Both the position numbers and the translations under genes were made by a program. The notes beneath the pieces were generated by a model. The model made no database searches. It worked only from the letters and a program-made list of their open reading frames with translations, and had not been told where the DNA came from. A DNA stretch of 33,143 nt from an uncultured Alphaproteobacteria bacterium (GTDB taxonomy: Bacteria > Pseudomonadota > Alphaproteobacteria > RF32 > CAG-239): assembly GCA_944390265.1 (NCBI GenBank), contig CALXPK010000025.1, positions 1 to 33,143 on the forward strand, read 5' to 3'. Shown here one piece after another: positions 1 through 7,694 of the stretch (position 1 is the stretch's first letter; the number at the start of each line of letters is the position of its first letter).

Positions 1-66
1 CTCAAATTGGACTGTTTTCTTACTGAAGATAACATTCTGCCATATCCTCAAAAAATTTTTTAGTTC

Positions 67-103
67 TAAAAAACCGTGCAGGGTGCACTTTCCCGCACGG
101 TTT
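67..103 (-). terminator. Intrinsic terminator after the 488-aa gene
   Basis: A 9-bp perfect stem (AAACCGTGC at 71-79 with GCACGGTTT at 95-103) is followed on the minus strand by a run of Ts (positions 73 down to 68). GGG at 81-83 and CCC at 92-94 can add three pairs inside. It lies directly downstream of the minus-strand gene ending at 141. The AT-rich stretch 1-66 shows nothing else I can support. Confidence 0.85.
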
Positions 104-140
104 AAAATATAGCAAATGCAAGTAAAATTTTGGTTAAAAT

Positions 141-1607
141 CTAGCGTGTTCGATCCAATTTGTTTGGCGACAGAATCTTTTGTCCGACCATGTTTATGGC
201 TTTTTTGACCCAAGATTTGGCAGATTTTTTCTTGTTTTTCAAAACAATCGGGGTGACTTTGACATAATCTTCCACGTTTTCCGGCCTCAGTTCGGCACGC
301 TCGGCATCAAAAAACATGGCGCGGCCAAGCTGGCTGTTGTGAAACGTGTTGCGAAAGTCTTTCCACGCAATGACACGTTTGTCCGCCGTGCTTTGCGATA
401 ACAAAATCTGACTGGCTTTGGCACTGATTATCCGCAAATTGCCGTCGGCCGTTTTGATGCCAATTCCTTTATATTTGGCGTTTTTGTTGTCTTTGTTGCC
501 GCGGAAAAAAGCAAACATGCTCTTGAGGCCTTCGGCAAATTTTTCACTCGAAAGTTTGAGCGAAACGGCTTCTGCCATCAGGGTATAGGCTTTTTTGATG
601 GAACGGACTATGCTTTGGCTGAAACTTTTTATCTTGGCCGGCTGGTCTTTCAAAAAGGCAAATAAAGAAACTTCGGTTTGGCCTTTGGCCGGATTGTTCT
701 CGTGCACGGTTTTGGCAATGTAGTCCGCACCAAACATATTGCGCCCCGGTTGGCCGGCTACAAACGCCATTTGTTGATATTGCGCCAAAGGTCTCAGCAA
801 CTGCATGGTTTCCGAATATTGAGACTGCAACATTTTTTCCACGGCTTCAACCTCTTTTACCATGCTCGGCGAGGTGGTGTTTTGCTCGGCCAAAAGCGCT
901 TTGTTGCCGGCTCGGTTGACCTCGGCCGCAAAGGTGCTGATGATGTTGCCGTTGCTCAACAGAAAACGCGTTTTGGTTTTGGGGCGAATCACCTCGGCAA
1001 AACTTTTTTCCGCTTTGGCGGCAATTTCGTTTCTATCTACTTTTGACAGCGGTGTGTGCTTTTTGGCAAGCGTGTCTTCCAATATTTGGTTGGAAACAAG
1101 CACAAAAGCCGTTTCTTCCATGGCCATTAAAACCGCGTTGGCGTAGGTCTTTTGTTGTTCTTCCGGTTTTTGTTTGCTGAAATTTTTATCCAGCAAGATA
1201 TCTTTTTTGGCGGTGAGTTTGGCGATGCCGACCGCTTGGGCAAAAACATCTTTGGCTTCAACCGGCTCGGCGCCTTCGCGGTTTTCAATATCAACATGGC
1301 GGAAAAAGTTGAAAATCGGCCAGACTGCGTTTTGTTTGGGGTTGCCCTTGGCATCCAGCGCAAACAAGTTGAACCCCTTTTCCAACGAGGCCAGCGCTTG
1401 CGCATTTTGCTCCATGATATAGTGCATTTGTTGGTTCATTTGCGGCAAAGATTGACCCAATTTGCTGTTTTGAACCTTTACCAAGGCTTGAAATGCCTGC
1501 GGATCGGAAGAAACAGACAATATATTTATCAGCTCCCAAAGGTCATCAATGTCCAGCTCTTCAAAACGGCCGCTTTCTACCAATTCCAACGCTTTTTTTA
1601 TGTCCAT
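141..1607 (-). CDS. Unrecognised 488-aa cytoplasmic protein
   Basis: I do not recognise this protein. It starts MDIKKALELVESGRFEELD and has no signal peptide or hydrophobic segment long enough to span a membrane. It is rich in Lys, Ala and Gln, mostly helical in appearance, and ends in a basic region (around residues 455-488) with KNKKKSAKSWVKK. The start is well supported: GGAG lies about 8 nt upstream of the ATG at 1605-1607, and a sigma-70-like promoter and a terminator flank the gene, so it is a single-gene unit. The fully open 1.47-kb frame and normal base composition argue for a real gene. It could be a lineage-specific structural or effector-like protein, but nothing in the sequence establishes a function. 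Confidence 0.85.
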   Translation of the reverse strand: MDIKKALELVESGRFEELDIDDLWELINILSVSSDPQAFQALVKVQNSKLGQSLPQMNQQMHYIMEQNAQALASLEKGFNLFALDAKGNPKQNAVWPIFNFFRHVDIENREGAEPVEAKDVFAQAVGIAKLTAKKDILLDKNFSKQKPEEQQKTYANAVLMAMEETAFVLVSNQILEDTLAKKHTPLSKVDRNEIAAKAEKSFAEVIRPKTKTRFLLSNGNIISTFAAEVNRAGNKALLAEQNTTSPSMVKEVEAVEKMLQSQYSETMQLLRPLAQYQQMAFVAGQPGRNMFGADYIAKTVHENNPAKGQTEVSLFAFLKDQPAKIKSFSQSIVRSIKKAYTLMAEAVSLKLSSEKFAEGLKSMFAFFRGNKDNKNAKYKGIGIKTADGNLRIISAKASQILLSQSTADKRVIAWKDFRNTFHNSQLGRAMFFDAERAELRPENVEDYVKVTPIVLKNKKKSAKSWVKKAINMVGQKILSPNKLDRTR

Positions 1608-1642
1608 GTTTCTTTCTCCGACTGGTCTGTTGCTTTGGTTGT

Positions 1643-1671
1643 ATTTTACTATACTTCTACTTTATCATCAA
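1643..1671 (-). promoter_or_regulatory. Sigma-70-type promoter for the 488-aa gene
   Basis: On the minus strand TTGATG (1671-1666) is separated by exactly 17 nt from TAAAAT (1648-1643). Both boxes are close to the TTGACA/TATAAT consensus and lie about 35 nt upstream of the start codon at 1607. The position just after the cold-shock gene's terminator fits an independent transcription unit. Confidence 0.6.
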
Positions 1672-1678
1672 GTTTTTT

Positions 1679-1723
1679 CAAAAAAAATATCCTCCGCATT
1701 TTGAAAAGAGGCGGAGGATATTT
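1679..1723 (-). terminator. Intrinsic terminator after the cold-shock gene
   Basis: A 13-bp perfect inverted repeat (AAATATCCTCCGC at 1685-1697 and its complement at 1711-1723) encloses a 13-nt loop. On the minus strand it is followed by a run of about 8-11 Ts. It lies 16 nt downstream of the cold-shock gene's stop. Confidence 0.93.
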
Positions 1724-1739
1724 GTTCTTATGCAGAAAA

Positions 1740-1943
1740 CTAAATCAATTTCAAATTGCAGGCAACGGTTTTGCCTTTTTCTTCCATCAGTTCATAAGAA
1801 ATTTTTGTCTTCTCTTTCAAAGATTTTAAACCCGATTTTTGTACCGCCGTAATGTGGACAAACACATCATTGCCGCCTTCATCGGGACAAATGAAGCCAT
1901 AGCCTTTTCTGTTGTTAAACCATTTTACCGTTCCTGTTGCCAT
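1740..1943 (-). CDS. Cold-shock protein, CspA family
   Basis: This 67-aa protein is a single cold-shock domain (OB fold) that binds single-stranded RNA/DNA and melts mRNA structure. The two nucleic-acid-binding signatures are visible: RNP1 as KGYGFI (about residues 13-18) and RNP2 as DVFVHI (about residues 26-31), after the typical opening MATGTVKWFN. The start at 1943 matches the family's usual N-terminus and has AAGGA 8-9 nt upstream. A longer reading from the ATG at 1961 would place the ribosome binding site inside the coding region and is unlikely. The spacer to the divergent proS gene is about 300 nt, so a long 5' leader, common in this family, is possible. Which csp paralogue this is cannot be told. 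Confidence 0.95.
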   Translation of the reverse strand: MATGTVKWFNNRKGYGFICPDEGGNDVFVHITAVQKSGLKSLKEKTKISYELMEEKGKTVACNLKLI

Positions 1944-2116
1944 ATTCTTAATCCTTTGCAAAAACAGGTTAATCCATATAACTACACTTTGGGTTTAAAA
2001 TGAACTGCTTGGCCAAGACAACTTAAAAAAAACATTGCTCTGGAAGAAACAATCTCAAGATAAAATCTTTTCACCAAAATTAGTTACAAAATAGAGTCTA
2101 GTCCTCCCATTTTATT

Positions 2117-2146
2117 TTGCAAGCTAAATTTAGCTTACTTTATATA
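2117..2146 (+). promoter_or_regulatory. Candidate proS promoter containing a 16-bp palindrome
   Basis: TTGCAA (2117-2122) and TTATAT/TATATA (2140-2146) sit 17-18 nt apart as possible -35 and -10 boxes. The spacer holds a perfect 16-bp palindrome, AAGCTAAATTTAGCTT (2121-2136), positioned like an operator. The promoter assignment is an inference from position; the palindrome is seen directly. Confidence 0.45.
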
Positions 2147-2177
2147 TTTACAATATATTTTATCTCTGTTATGCTTT

Positions 2178-2209
2178 GCCCGCTTGTTCCATTGGGGGAA
2201 CGGGCTTTT
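2178..2209 (+). terminator. Terminator-like hairpin in the proS leader
   Basis: GCCC (2178-2181) and GTTCC (2186-2190) pair with GGAAC (2197-2201) and GGGC (2202-2205). This gives nine GC-rich pairs with a 4-nt bulge, followed directly by TTTTA. No plus-strand gene ends here, because the cold-shock gene runs the other way. The hairpin would therefore lie inside the proS 5' leader, about 36 nt before the start codon, and could act as an attenuator. A role in readthrough control is inference. Confidence 0.45.
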
Positions 2210-2244
2210 AATTGCGATATTAAACTTTTTTAAGGAATAAACTT

Positions 2245-3762
2245 ATGACACTCAAAAATGTTAGAGCAGGAAATTATCCTGAATGGTACCAAAATGTTGT
2301 GGCCGAAGCCGATATGGCCGAAAACTCTTCCAGCCCGGGATGCATGGTCATTAAACCGTGGGGTTATGGAATTTGGGAGAGAATCCGCGACGTGTTTGAT
2401 GAAAAAATTAAGGAAACCGACCACGAAAATTGCTATTTCCCGATGTTTATTCCTCTTTCCTTCTTCCAAAAAGAAGCGGAACATGTTGATGGTTTTGCCA
2501 AAGAAATGGCCGTGGTCACCCACTCTCGTCTGGCCATGAAAGACGGCAAACTCGTGCCGGCTTCCGAACTCGACGAACCGCTTATCGTGCGCCCGACCAG
2601 CGAAGCCATTATTGCCGACTCTTTTTCTAAATGGGTCAAATCTTACCGCGATTTGCCGATTTTGGTCAACCAATGGGCCAACGTCGTTCGCTGGGAAATG
2701 CGCCCGCGCCTGTTTTTAAGAACACGCGAGTTTTTGTGGCAGGAAGGGCATACCGCTCATGCCACGGCTAAGGAAGCCGAAGAAGAAACCATCCGTATGC
2801 TGCATGCTTATCGCGAGCTTTGCGAAGATACGCTGGCCATGCCCGTGATTATGGGTAAAAAACCCGAATTTGACAAGTTTCCCGGTGCCGTTGACACTTA
2901 TTGCGTGGAAGCCATGATGCAAGACGGTAAAGCCTTGCAAGCCGGAACTTCTCACTTCCTCGGCCAAAACTTTGCCAAGTCGGCCAACATCTCGTTCATC
3001 AATGCCAACAACCAACCTGAGTTTGCCTATACCTCATCTTGGGGCGTTTCCACCCGTCTTATCGGCGGGGTGATTATGACCCATGCCGATGATGAAGGTA
3101 TGGTCGTGCCGCCGAGAATTGCTCCTTATCAGGTGGTGATTATTCCGGTTATCAAAAATGAAAATGATGCCGAAAAAATTATGGCTTATATCGACACCCT
3201 CGTCAAAGAGCTCAAAACTAAAGCGCCCTTTGCCGAAAAAATCCGCATCAAGGTTGATAAACGTGACCGTAAGTCCGTTGACAAGTTCTGGGAGTGGACC
3301 AAAAAAGGCGCTCCGGTTATTTGCGAGATTGGTATGCGCGATGTGGATGGCAACAACCTCATGGTTAAAGAACGCCTCAAACTCGGCACGCCGGAAGGCA
3401 AAGAAATTGCTCAACGCGATGCCTTTGTCAACACTATTGCCGAACGTTTGGAAAACATCCAAAAAACCATGTTTGCCAAAGCCAAAAAACGCATGGAAGA
3501 CAATATTCGTACCGACATCAAAACCCCCGAAGAATTTAAGGCTTATTTTGACAAAGCCAATGTTTGGGTGGAAGGCGATGACAAACAAAAAGTGGCTTTT
3601 GTTCGCGGTAAATGGAGCGGCGATGAAAAAAGCGAAGAGATTTTAAAATCGATGAAAATCAATATTCGCTGCCTGCCGCTGGACCAAAGCGGCACCGAAG
3701 GCGTGTGCTTGCTCACCGGCAAACCGGCCACGATTGACGTGATTTATGCACGCTCTTACTAA
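2245..3762 (+). CDS. proS: Prolyl-tRNA synthetase, archaeal/eukaryotic type
   Basis: The enzyme charges tRNA-Pro with proline in the cytoplasm. It is 505 aa long. Class II motifs are visible: motif 2 around FLRTREFLWQEGHTAHAT (about residues 157-174), RPTSE (about 116-120), and motif 3 around SWGVSTRLIGGVIMTHADD (about 261-279). An anticodon-binding domain follows (from about residue 285). It lacks the large editing insertion between motifs 2 and 3. It has the extended C-terminal domain ending in tyrosine (ARSY) that marks the archaeal/eukaryotic-like form, also known in some bacteria such as Thermus. Many alphaproteobacteria instead carry a shorter form without this domain. AAGGA lies 9 nt upstream of the ATG. 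A strong terminator follows, so it is a monocistronic unit. Confidence 0.96.
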   Translation: MTLKNVRAGNYPEWYQNVVAEADMAENSSSPGCMVIKPWGYGIWERIRDVFDEKIKETDHENCYFPMFIPLSFFQKEAEHVDGFAKEMAVVTHSRLAMKDGKLVPASELDEPLIVRPTSEAIIADSFSKWVKSYRDLPILVNQWANVVRWEMRPRLFLRTREFLWQEGHTAHATAKEAEEETIRMLHAYRELCEDTLAMPVIMGKKPEFDKFPGAVDTYCVEAMMQDGKALQAGTSHFLGQNFAKSANISFINANNQPEFAYTSSWGVSTRLIGGVIMTHADDEGMVVPPRIAPYQVVIIPVIKNENDAEKIMAYIDTLVKELKTKAPFAEKIRIKVDKRDRKSVDKFWEWTKKGAPVICEIGMRDVDGNNLMVKERLKLGTPEGKEIAQRDAFVNTIAERLENIQKTMFAKAKKRMEDNIRTDIKTPEEFKAYFDKANVWVEGDDKQKVAFVRGKWSGDEKSEEILKSMKINIRCLPLDQSGTEGVCLLTGKPATIDVIYARSY

Positions 3763-3780
3763 GCTAAAATCTTATTTATA

Positions 3781-3813
3781 AAGCCTCAGAGATTTTCTTT
3801 GGGGCTTTTTTTA
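3781..3813 (+). terminator. Intrinsic terminator after proS
   Basis: AAGCCTCAGAGA (3781-3792) pairs with TCTTTGGGGCTT (3796-3807) over 12 pairs, two of them G-U in the plus-strand RNA. A T-rich tract follows. It begins 18 nt after the proS stop codon. Confidence 0.92.
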
Positions 3814-3822
3814 TTATTTTTT

Positions 3823-3851
3823 TTGACTAAACTTTCTTTTTAACCTAAACT
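3823..3851 (+). promoter_or_regulatory. Candidate sigma-70-type promoter for the EF-hand gene
   Basis: TTGACT (3823-3828) is followed after exactly 17 nt by TAAACT (3846-3851). This pair sits between the proS terminator and the EF-hand gene, about 35 nt before its start codon. The -35 box is strong (5 of 6) and the -10 moderate (4 of 6). Confidence 0.5.
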
Positions 3852-3886
3852 TCCTTCATGTCTTTTTTGGGAAGTGGAATCCGTTG

Positions 3887-4864
3887 ATGAAAAAAATTAT
3901 CTCTTGTTTGGGGCTGTCTGTTTTATTATCTTTTCCGGCTTGGGCGCAAGAACAGCTCCCCGCAAATTCGGCCTCTGCTCAGGCTCCGACCATGAGCGAA
4001 GAAGATGCTCAAACCATTTTCTTTTCTGAAGATTTTTTAAATGAACTCACTTCCGATACCGAAGAAGTGCAGATTTTTGATGATATTCCGCTTGATAAAA
4101 GCGCCGTCTCTGAAAACGCCCCGACGCCAGATGCGCCCAAAGTTGCACCGGAGACGTCTTTGAAACAAGCTCAACCCTTGCCACAACAACCAACCGCGCC
4201 TGCCGCAACTCAGCCTTTGCCGCAACAACCGGCTCCGGCCATGGTTGAATCCAAACCCGCCGCAACTCAGCCTTTGCCGCAACAACCAACCGCGCCTGCC
4301 AAAGCCGAGCCGGAGGTAAAAACTCTGCCGACCGCCTCTGCTGAAAAGCCGGTTCAGCCCGACACGGTTTCTAAACCCACGCCGCAACAAGACAATGCGA
4401 CCGCAGATTCTCAGCCGACGATTCAAGAATTGTTGCAACAAAAAGCCGCTCCGGTTTTGAGCCCTCAAAAGGAGACTCAACCTGCGCCAAAGCCCGCACC
4501 AAAGCCCAGTTCCAAGCCCAAAACCAATGCTTTTTCTTTGGATAATAAGGCGCCTATCTCCGGTAATTTTCTTGATGATAATGCGCTTGAAACCAATATG
4601 CTCAATCGGGGAATCCGCATTTCTCCGGAACAGCGCGCTCGCATGATGATGAAAAAGAAATATGCCGAGATGGATTTGAACCATGACGGGATTATCTCTA
4701 AAAATGAGTTTATTCGCTATAAAACTGCCGAAGCTCAAAAAATTGCCGCTCAGGTCTTTCAACAAATTGATACCAACGGCGATAATATTCTCTCCGATGC
4801 CGAGTATGATTATTTGATGGATAAGATGATTGAAAATTATATCAATCCCGCTCAGAAAAAATAA
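3887..4864 (+). CDS. Secreted proline-rich protein with two C-terminal EF-hands
   Basis: This 325-aa protein has a Sec signal peptide (residues 1-20, cleavage after AWA). A long disordered region rich in Pro, Gln and Ala (about residues 70-215) follows, then a C-terminal pair of EF-hand calcium-binding loops. Loop 1 (about 263-274) is DLNHDGIISKNE and loop 2 (about 295-306) is DTNGDNILSDAE. Both keep the acidic ligands at loop positions 1, 3, 5 and 12, so calcium binding is likely. The Pro/Gln region includes repeats of QPLPQQP. I chose the ATG at 3887; a TTG three bases upstream is also open. The ribosome binding site is weak (GGGAAG). It is probably periplasmic or cell-surface, perhaps a calcium-responsive linker; its partner is unknown. 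Confidence 0.88.
   Translation: MKKIISCLGLSVLLSFPAWAQEQLPANSASAQAPTMSEEDAQTIFFSEDFLNELTSDTEEVQIFDDIPLDKSAVSENAPTPDAPKVAPETSLKQAQPLPQQPTAPAATQPLPQQPAPAMVESKPAATQPLPQQPTAPAKAEPEVKTLPTASAEKPVQPDTVSKPTPQQDNATADSQPTIQELLQQKAAPVLSPQKETQPAPKPAPKPSSKPKTNAFSLDNKAPISGNFLDDNALETNMLNRGIRISPEQRARMMMKKKYAEMDLNHDGIISKNEFIRYKTAEAQKIAAQVFQQIDTNGDNILSDAEYDYLMDKMIENYINPAQKK
4172..4300 (+). repeat. In-frame tandem repeats coding for QPLPQQP units
   Basis: Three related units coding for QPLPQQP(T/A) occur within 130 bp of the EF-hand gene. Two copies of a 29-bp stretch (4202-4230 and 4259-4287) appear identical and start 57 bp (19 codons) apart. The first unit (from 4172) has diverged. Such in-frame repeats can change copy number by slippage or recombination without breaking the frame. 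Confidence 0.8.
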
Positions 4865-4875
4865 GAATCAGGGTT

Positions 4876-6045
4876 TTATTTGTGGTAGATTTGGCTGCCG
4901 TAGGGAATGTCGTTGCCAATGCCTTGAACCAAATGTTCTTTGCGGATGAAACCCATTTCGCCTTCGTCCAACATGACACGATACCATGCCTCATCCGGCG
5001 TGATGCCCGTGATGCGAACCGTTGTGCCGGTCTTGATTTTTTTGATGGCATCAAAATCATCTGACGGGCCATACATCACTTTTTGCTCCGAGGTCACATG
5101 ATATAAACGCGACGTGTCGTTGATATCTACCGGAAGTTTGATGATTTTGCCAACCACCATGTCATCGCTGATGCTTCCCCCGCTGTTGAACCGGACTTCC
5201 TGATTGTAGGCGATTTGCTTTTCTTGATTGAAATATTGCCATAAATCGCTGTTGCTTATCAGCTTGCCGCCCATCGGCAACATTGCGGCCAAAACCAAAC
5301 ATGCCGGTATTATCAGCTGAACCCCTTGCAACAACAACATATTCCAACTTTTGACTTGATATTTGGGCTTCAGATTCAGCTTGCTCAGCAACTTTTTGAG
5401 CAAAACTCTTTGCTCCACATTGGCATATTGCGTGGCTATCATTGCCGAGATATAGGTATTGCCCACTTGCTTGTTTTGCCAATAAGCCAACGCATTGTGC
5501 ACCCATAGCCGATAATTTTCGGCTCGGTTGTGCCCGATATTGTAAAAATTGCTCACCAGCGCTTTGAGATTTTGCGGGGCGGCTTTGATGCTCCACCAGC
5601 CTAAAAACCAGTTGACGGCTGAGGTTTTCAAAACTTCTTTCAGTGCTTCTTGATAGTTGCAAATTTTGTCTTCTTTTTTTATCTCGGCTTTGATGATTTT
5701 GCCAATCACTTTGGTTAAGCTCACCGCTTGCACATTAAAATCATCAATTCCGGCCAGATTGCGATAGGGCTTTAAGGCAAACATGGGCGGAAAATCGGCT
5801 TTTGTATAGGCACTGCACAATAAATCATATGTCAAGCGCTTGTCTTCATTGCTGAGGATATCATAAGCCACGGACAATTTTTGAAAATTTTCTTTGGCTT
5901 CATCACTGCTGTTGCGGTCCGGATGCCAAACTTTGGCTCGCTCGTGATATTTTTGCTTGAGCAAATTATCATCGGTGCTCGGGGTTACACCCAAAATTCG
6001 ATAATATCCCAAAACATCTCTGTTATATGTTTCCGCCTTGTCCAT
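4876..6045 (-). CDS. Membrane protein with N-terminal J-domain and C-terminal SH3-like domain
   Basis: This 389-aa protein starts with a J-domain (about residues 12-75) that keeps the HPD tripeptide (41-43) needed to stimulate Hsp70/DnaK. A helical middle with many aromatic residues follows, then one hydrophobic segment (about 234-258). The C-terminal region (about 315-375) resembles a bacterial SH3 domain: VMYGPSDDFDAI, then a TGTTVRI strand and an EAWYRV core. If the segment spans the membrane, the J-domain would be cytoplasmic and the SH3-like domain periplasmic. Its start overlaps the preceding gene's stop (TGATG), so it is translationally coupled to the end of the fliF-flhG gene run. That suggests, but does not prove, a role in flagellar assembly. 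It ends 11 bp from the convergent EF-hand gene with no clear terminator between. Confidence 0.85.
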   Translation of the reverse strand: MDKAETYNRDVLGYYRILGVTPSTDDNLLKQKYHERAKVWHPDRNSSDEAKENFQKLSVAYDILSNEDKRLTYDLLCSAYTKADFPPMFALKPYRNLAGIDDFNVQAVSLTKVIGKIIKAEIKKEDKICNYQEALKEVLKTSAVNWFLGWWSIKAAPQNLKALVSNFYNIGHNRAENYRLWVHNALAYWQNKQVGNTYISAMIATQYANVEQRVLLKKLLSKLNLKPKYQVKSWNMLLLQGVQLIIPACLVLAAMLPMGGKLISNSDLWQYFNQEKQIAYNQEVRFNSGGSISDDMVVGKIIKLPVDINDTSRLYHVTSEQKVMYGPSDDFDAIKKIKTGTTVRITGITPDEAWYRVMLDEGEMGFIRKEHLVQGIGNDIPYGSQIYHK

Positions 6046-7694
6046 CAGACATATAATCCCTGTTTTAATGTTTCTTCTTTGTTCTCATCTTCACATATTT
6101 TTATAAAATTTTCTTTAACATTTATCTTGATTGTACCCTTATATTGAAAATTGTGCAATGTGGTTTTGAATATGCGAAAAATGTTGCTTTTCAAATCTTC
6201 ATCAATCACTTGTGAGGTGCGGATAATTAAATCAAACTGGCGGTCTTTGATAAAAGAAAAACCGTCAAACTGAAAAGCCCCTAATTTTGTAAAGCTGGTG
6301 TCCACCACAAAACGGGCTGATTTTTTGTTTTTGCCGCGCTCCTTTCTGGCCTCTTCTTCCTGAATGTTTTTGATGGCCAAACGAATGCGGCTTAACTGCT
6401 CGCCGTTGATTATCGGCAGGTTGATAATTTTCCAGCTGCCGCCGTCTCTGATGGAAGCGTTCATAAAATCGGTCAATCGGGAGCTGATTTCTTGCCCGCT
6501 TTGCCCCATTTGGCGCAAGTCTTGCACTATGTCTTTGCCAAGCCAGACTTCCGCATTATGTTGTCCTGCCGCTTTGACAAAATGAAACATATTTTCCAAA
6601 ACTTTGCCTTCCAGACTTGGAAATTTTTGCATGATTTTATCGGCCAGATTATCTTGCCCCAAATTGTGCAAGGTTTTGAAAATGTTTAACAATTTGTCTG
6701 TTTCTGACTGCGGCTGCAATGATGATTCCAGCAAATCTTTCAAAATATTCAGCAGGGAGGGCAAATTTTGGGTCAGGCGGTTGCTGGCTTTTAAGTCTTC
6801 CAGCGGCATTAAAGAATCGGTAAAACGAATGTCTTTTATTTCTAAAAGAACTTGGCTCAAGTTTTCCAGCTTGATATTTTTGTCCGGCAAAAAATTGCCC
6901 AAACTTGTGCGCAAGGCCAAAAGTTTGCTGTCCGGATTGGAGAAGGCGGTGCCCGTCATCAGCGCATTTTTCAAGGGCAAAAACTCATTTTTAATTTGGA
7001 ACACAAAATGTTCTATATCGGCGGTTTGCGGTGTTTGGCGCCGGAACGTATCGGCAAAATTTTTTAAAATCAGCTCTATTCTTTGGATTGAATTTTTGAT
7101 GGTGTTTCCTTCGACCAAGGCATTGTTTATATTTGTGTTTTCCAGCCTTAATCCAACGCTGATTTCCGATTTTTGAAAATTTTCATCCAACACTTGACTC
7201 ACCATGTTCGGCAGGTGCAATTGGTTGCTCAGGCTTTTCAGCATGGAACCGATTTTCAGCGGATGAAACTCCGACACCACCTTGGGGGTTGAAATATTAA
7301 TCACTGGCGCGGTACGATCAACATTTTGCGGCATGGCGGGGGCGCGGACAACTTTCTCCCCGTTTATGGATAATAATTTAATATCTGCCTGCCCCTTATT
7401 ATTGATATTGCCGATTTTTACCTGAAGTTTGGCCCCTTGCTCCGGCGGCAGTTTTATCGGTGCTTCCAGCTCAATGTCCAGAGGGATTTTTTGTCCCGAA
7501 ACATCTATCTCGGCTTTGATTGCGCCGCTAAAGTCCACGCCTTCATTCATCAGAATTTCCAGCAAATAACTTTGCCCCGGTTTGACGGCAATTTGCACCT
7601 CCGGCGGCAAGGCCGATATGCTGCCGTTTACACCGGTTTCATTGCCGGAAACATTGGTCTGCGGAGTGCTCAGCGGCGGAATCAAACTATCCAT
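6045..7694 (-). CDS. FliK-like protein of the flagellar operon, 549 aa
   Basis: It is a large soluble protein with no signal peptide. The N-terminal part is Pro-rich (from MDSLIPPLS). A beta-rich segment follows (about residues 40-125), with PGQSYLLEI and LQVKIGNIN, then a long helical middle. The C-terminal domain (about 440-530) contains TSFTKLGAFQFDGFSF and RQFDLIIRTS. That layout resembles the C-terminal fold of FliK-type hook-length proteins and unnamed proteins next to flhG in other alphaproteobacteria, but the match is by eye. The window has a clearer FliK at 20072-21709, so this is probably a relative with another job. The ATG at 7694 overlaps the flhG stop by 8 bp (ATGGATAG), implying coupling; an ATG 21 nt upstream is less likely. 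Confidence 0.6.
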   Translation of the reverse strand: MDSLIPPLSTPQTNVSGNETGVNGSISALPPEVQIAVKPGQSYLLEILMNEGVDFSGAIKAEIDVSGQKIPLDIELEAPIKLPPEQGAKLQVKIGNINNKGQADIKLLSINGEKVVRAPAMPQNVDRTAPVINISTPKVVSEFHPLKIGSMLKSLSNQLHLPNMVSQVLDENFQKSEISVGLRLENTNINNALVEGNTIKNSIQRIELILKNFADTFRRQTPQTADIEHFVFQIKNEFLPLKNALMTGTAFSNPDSKLLALRTSLGNFLPDKNIKLENLSQVLLEIKDIRFTDSLMPLEDLKASNRLTQNLPSLLNILKDLLESSLQPQSETDKLLNIFKTLHNLGQDNLADKIMQKFPSLEGKVLENMFHFVKAAGQHNAEVWLGKDIVQDLRQMGQSGQEISSRLTDFMNASIRDGGSWKIINLPIINGEQLSRIRLAIKNIQEEEARKERGKNKKSARFVVDTSFTKLGAFQFDGFSFIKDRQFDLIIRTSQVIDEDLKSNIFRIFKTTLHNFQYKGTIKINVKENFIKICEDENKEETLKQGLYV

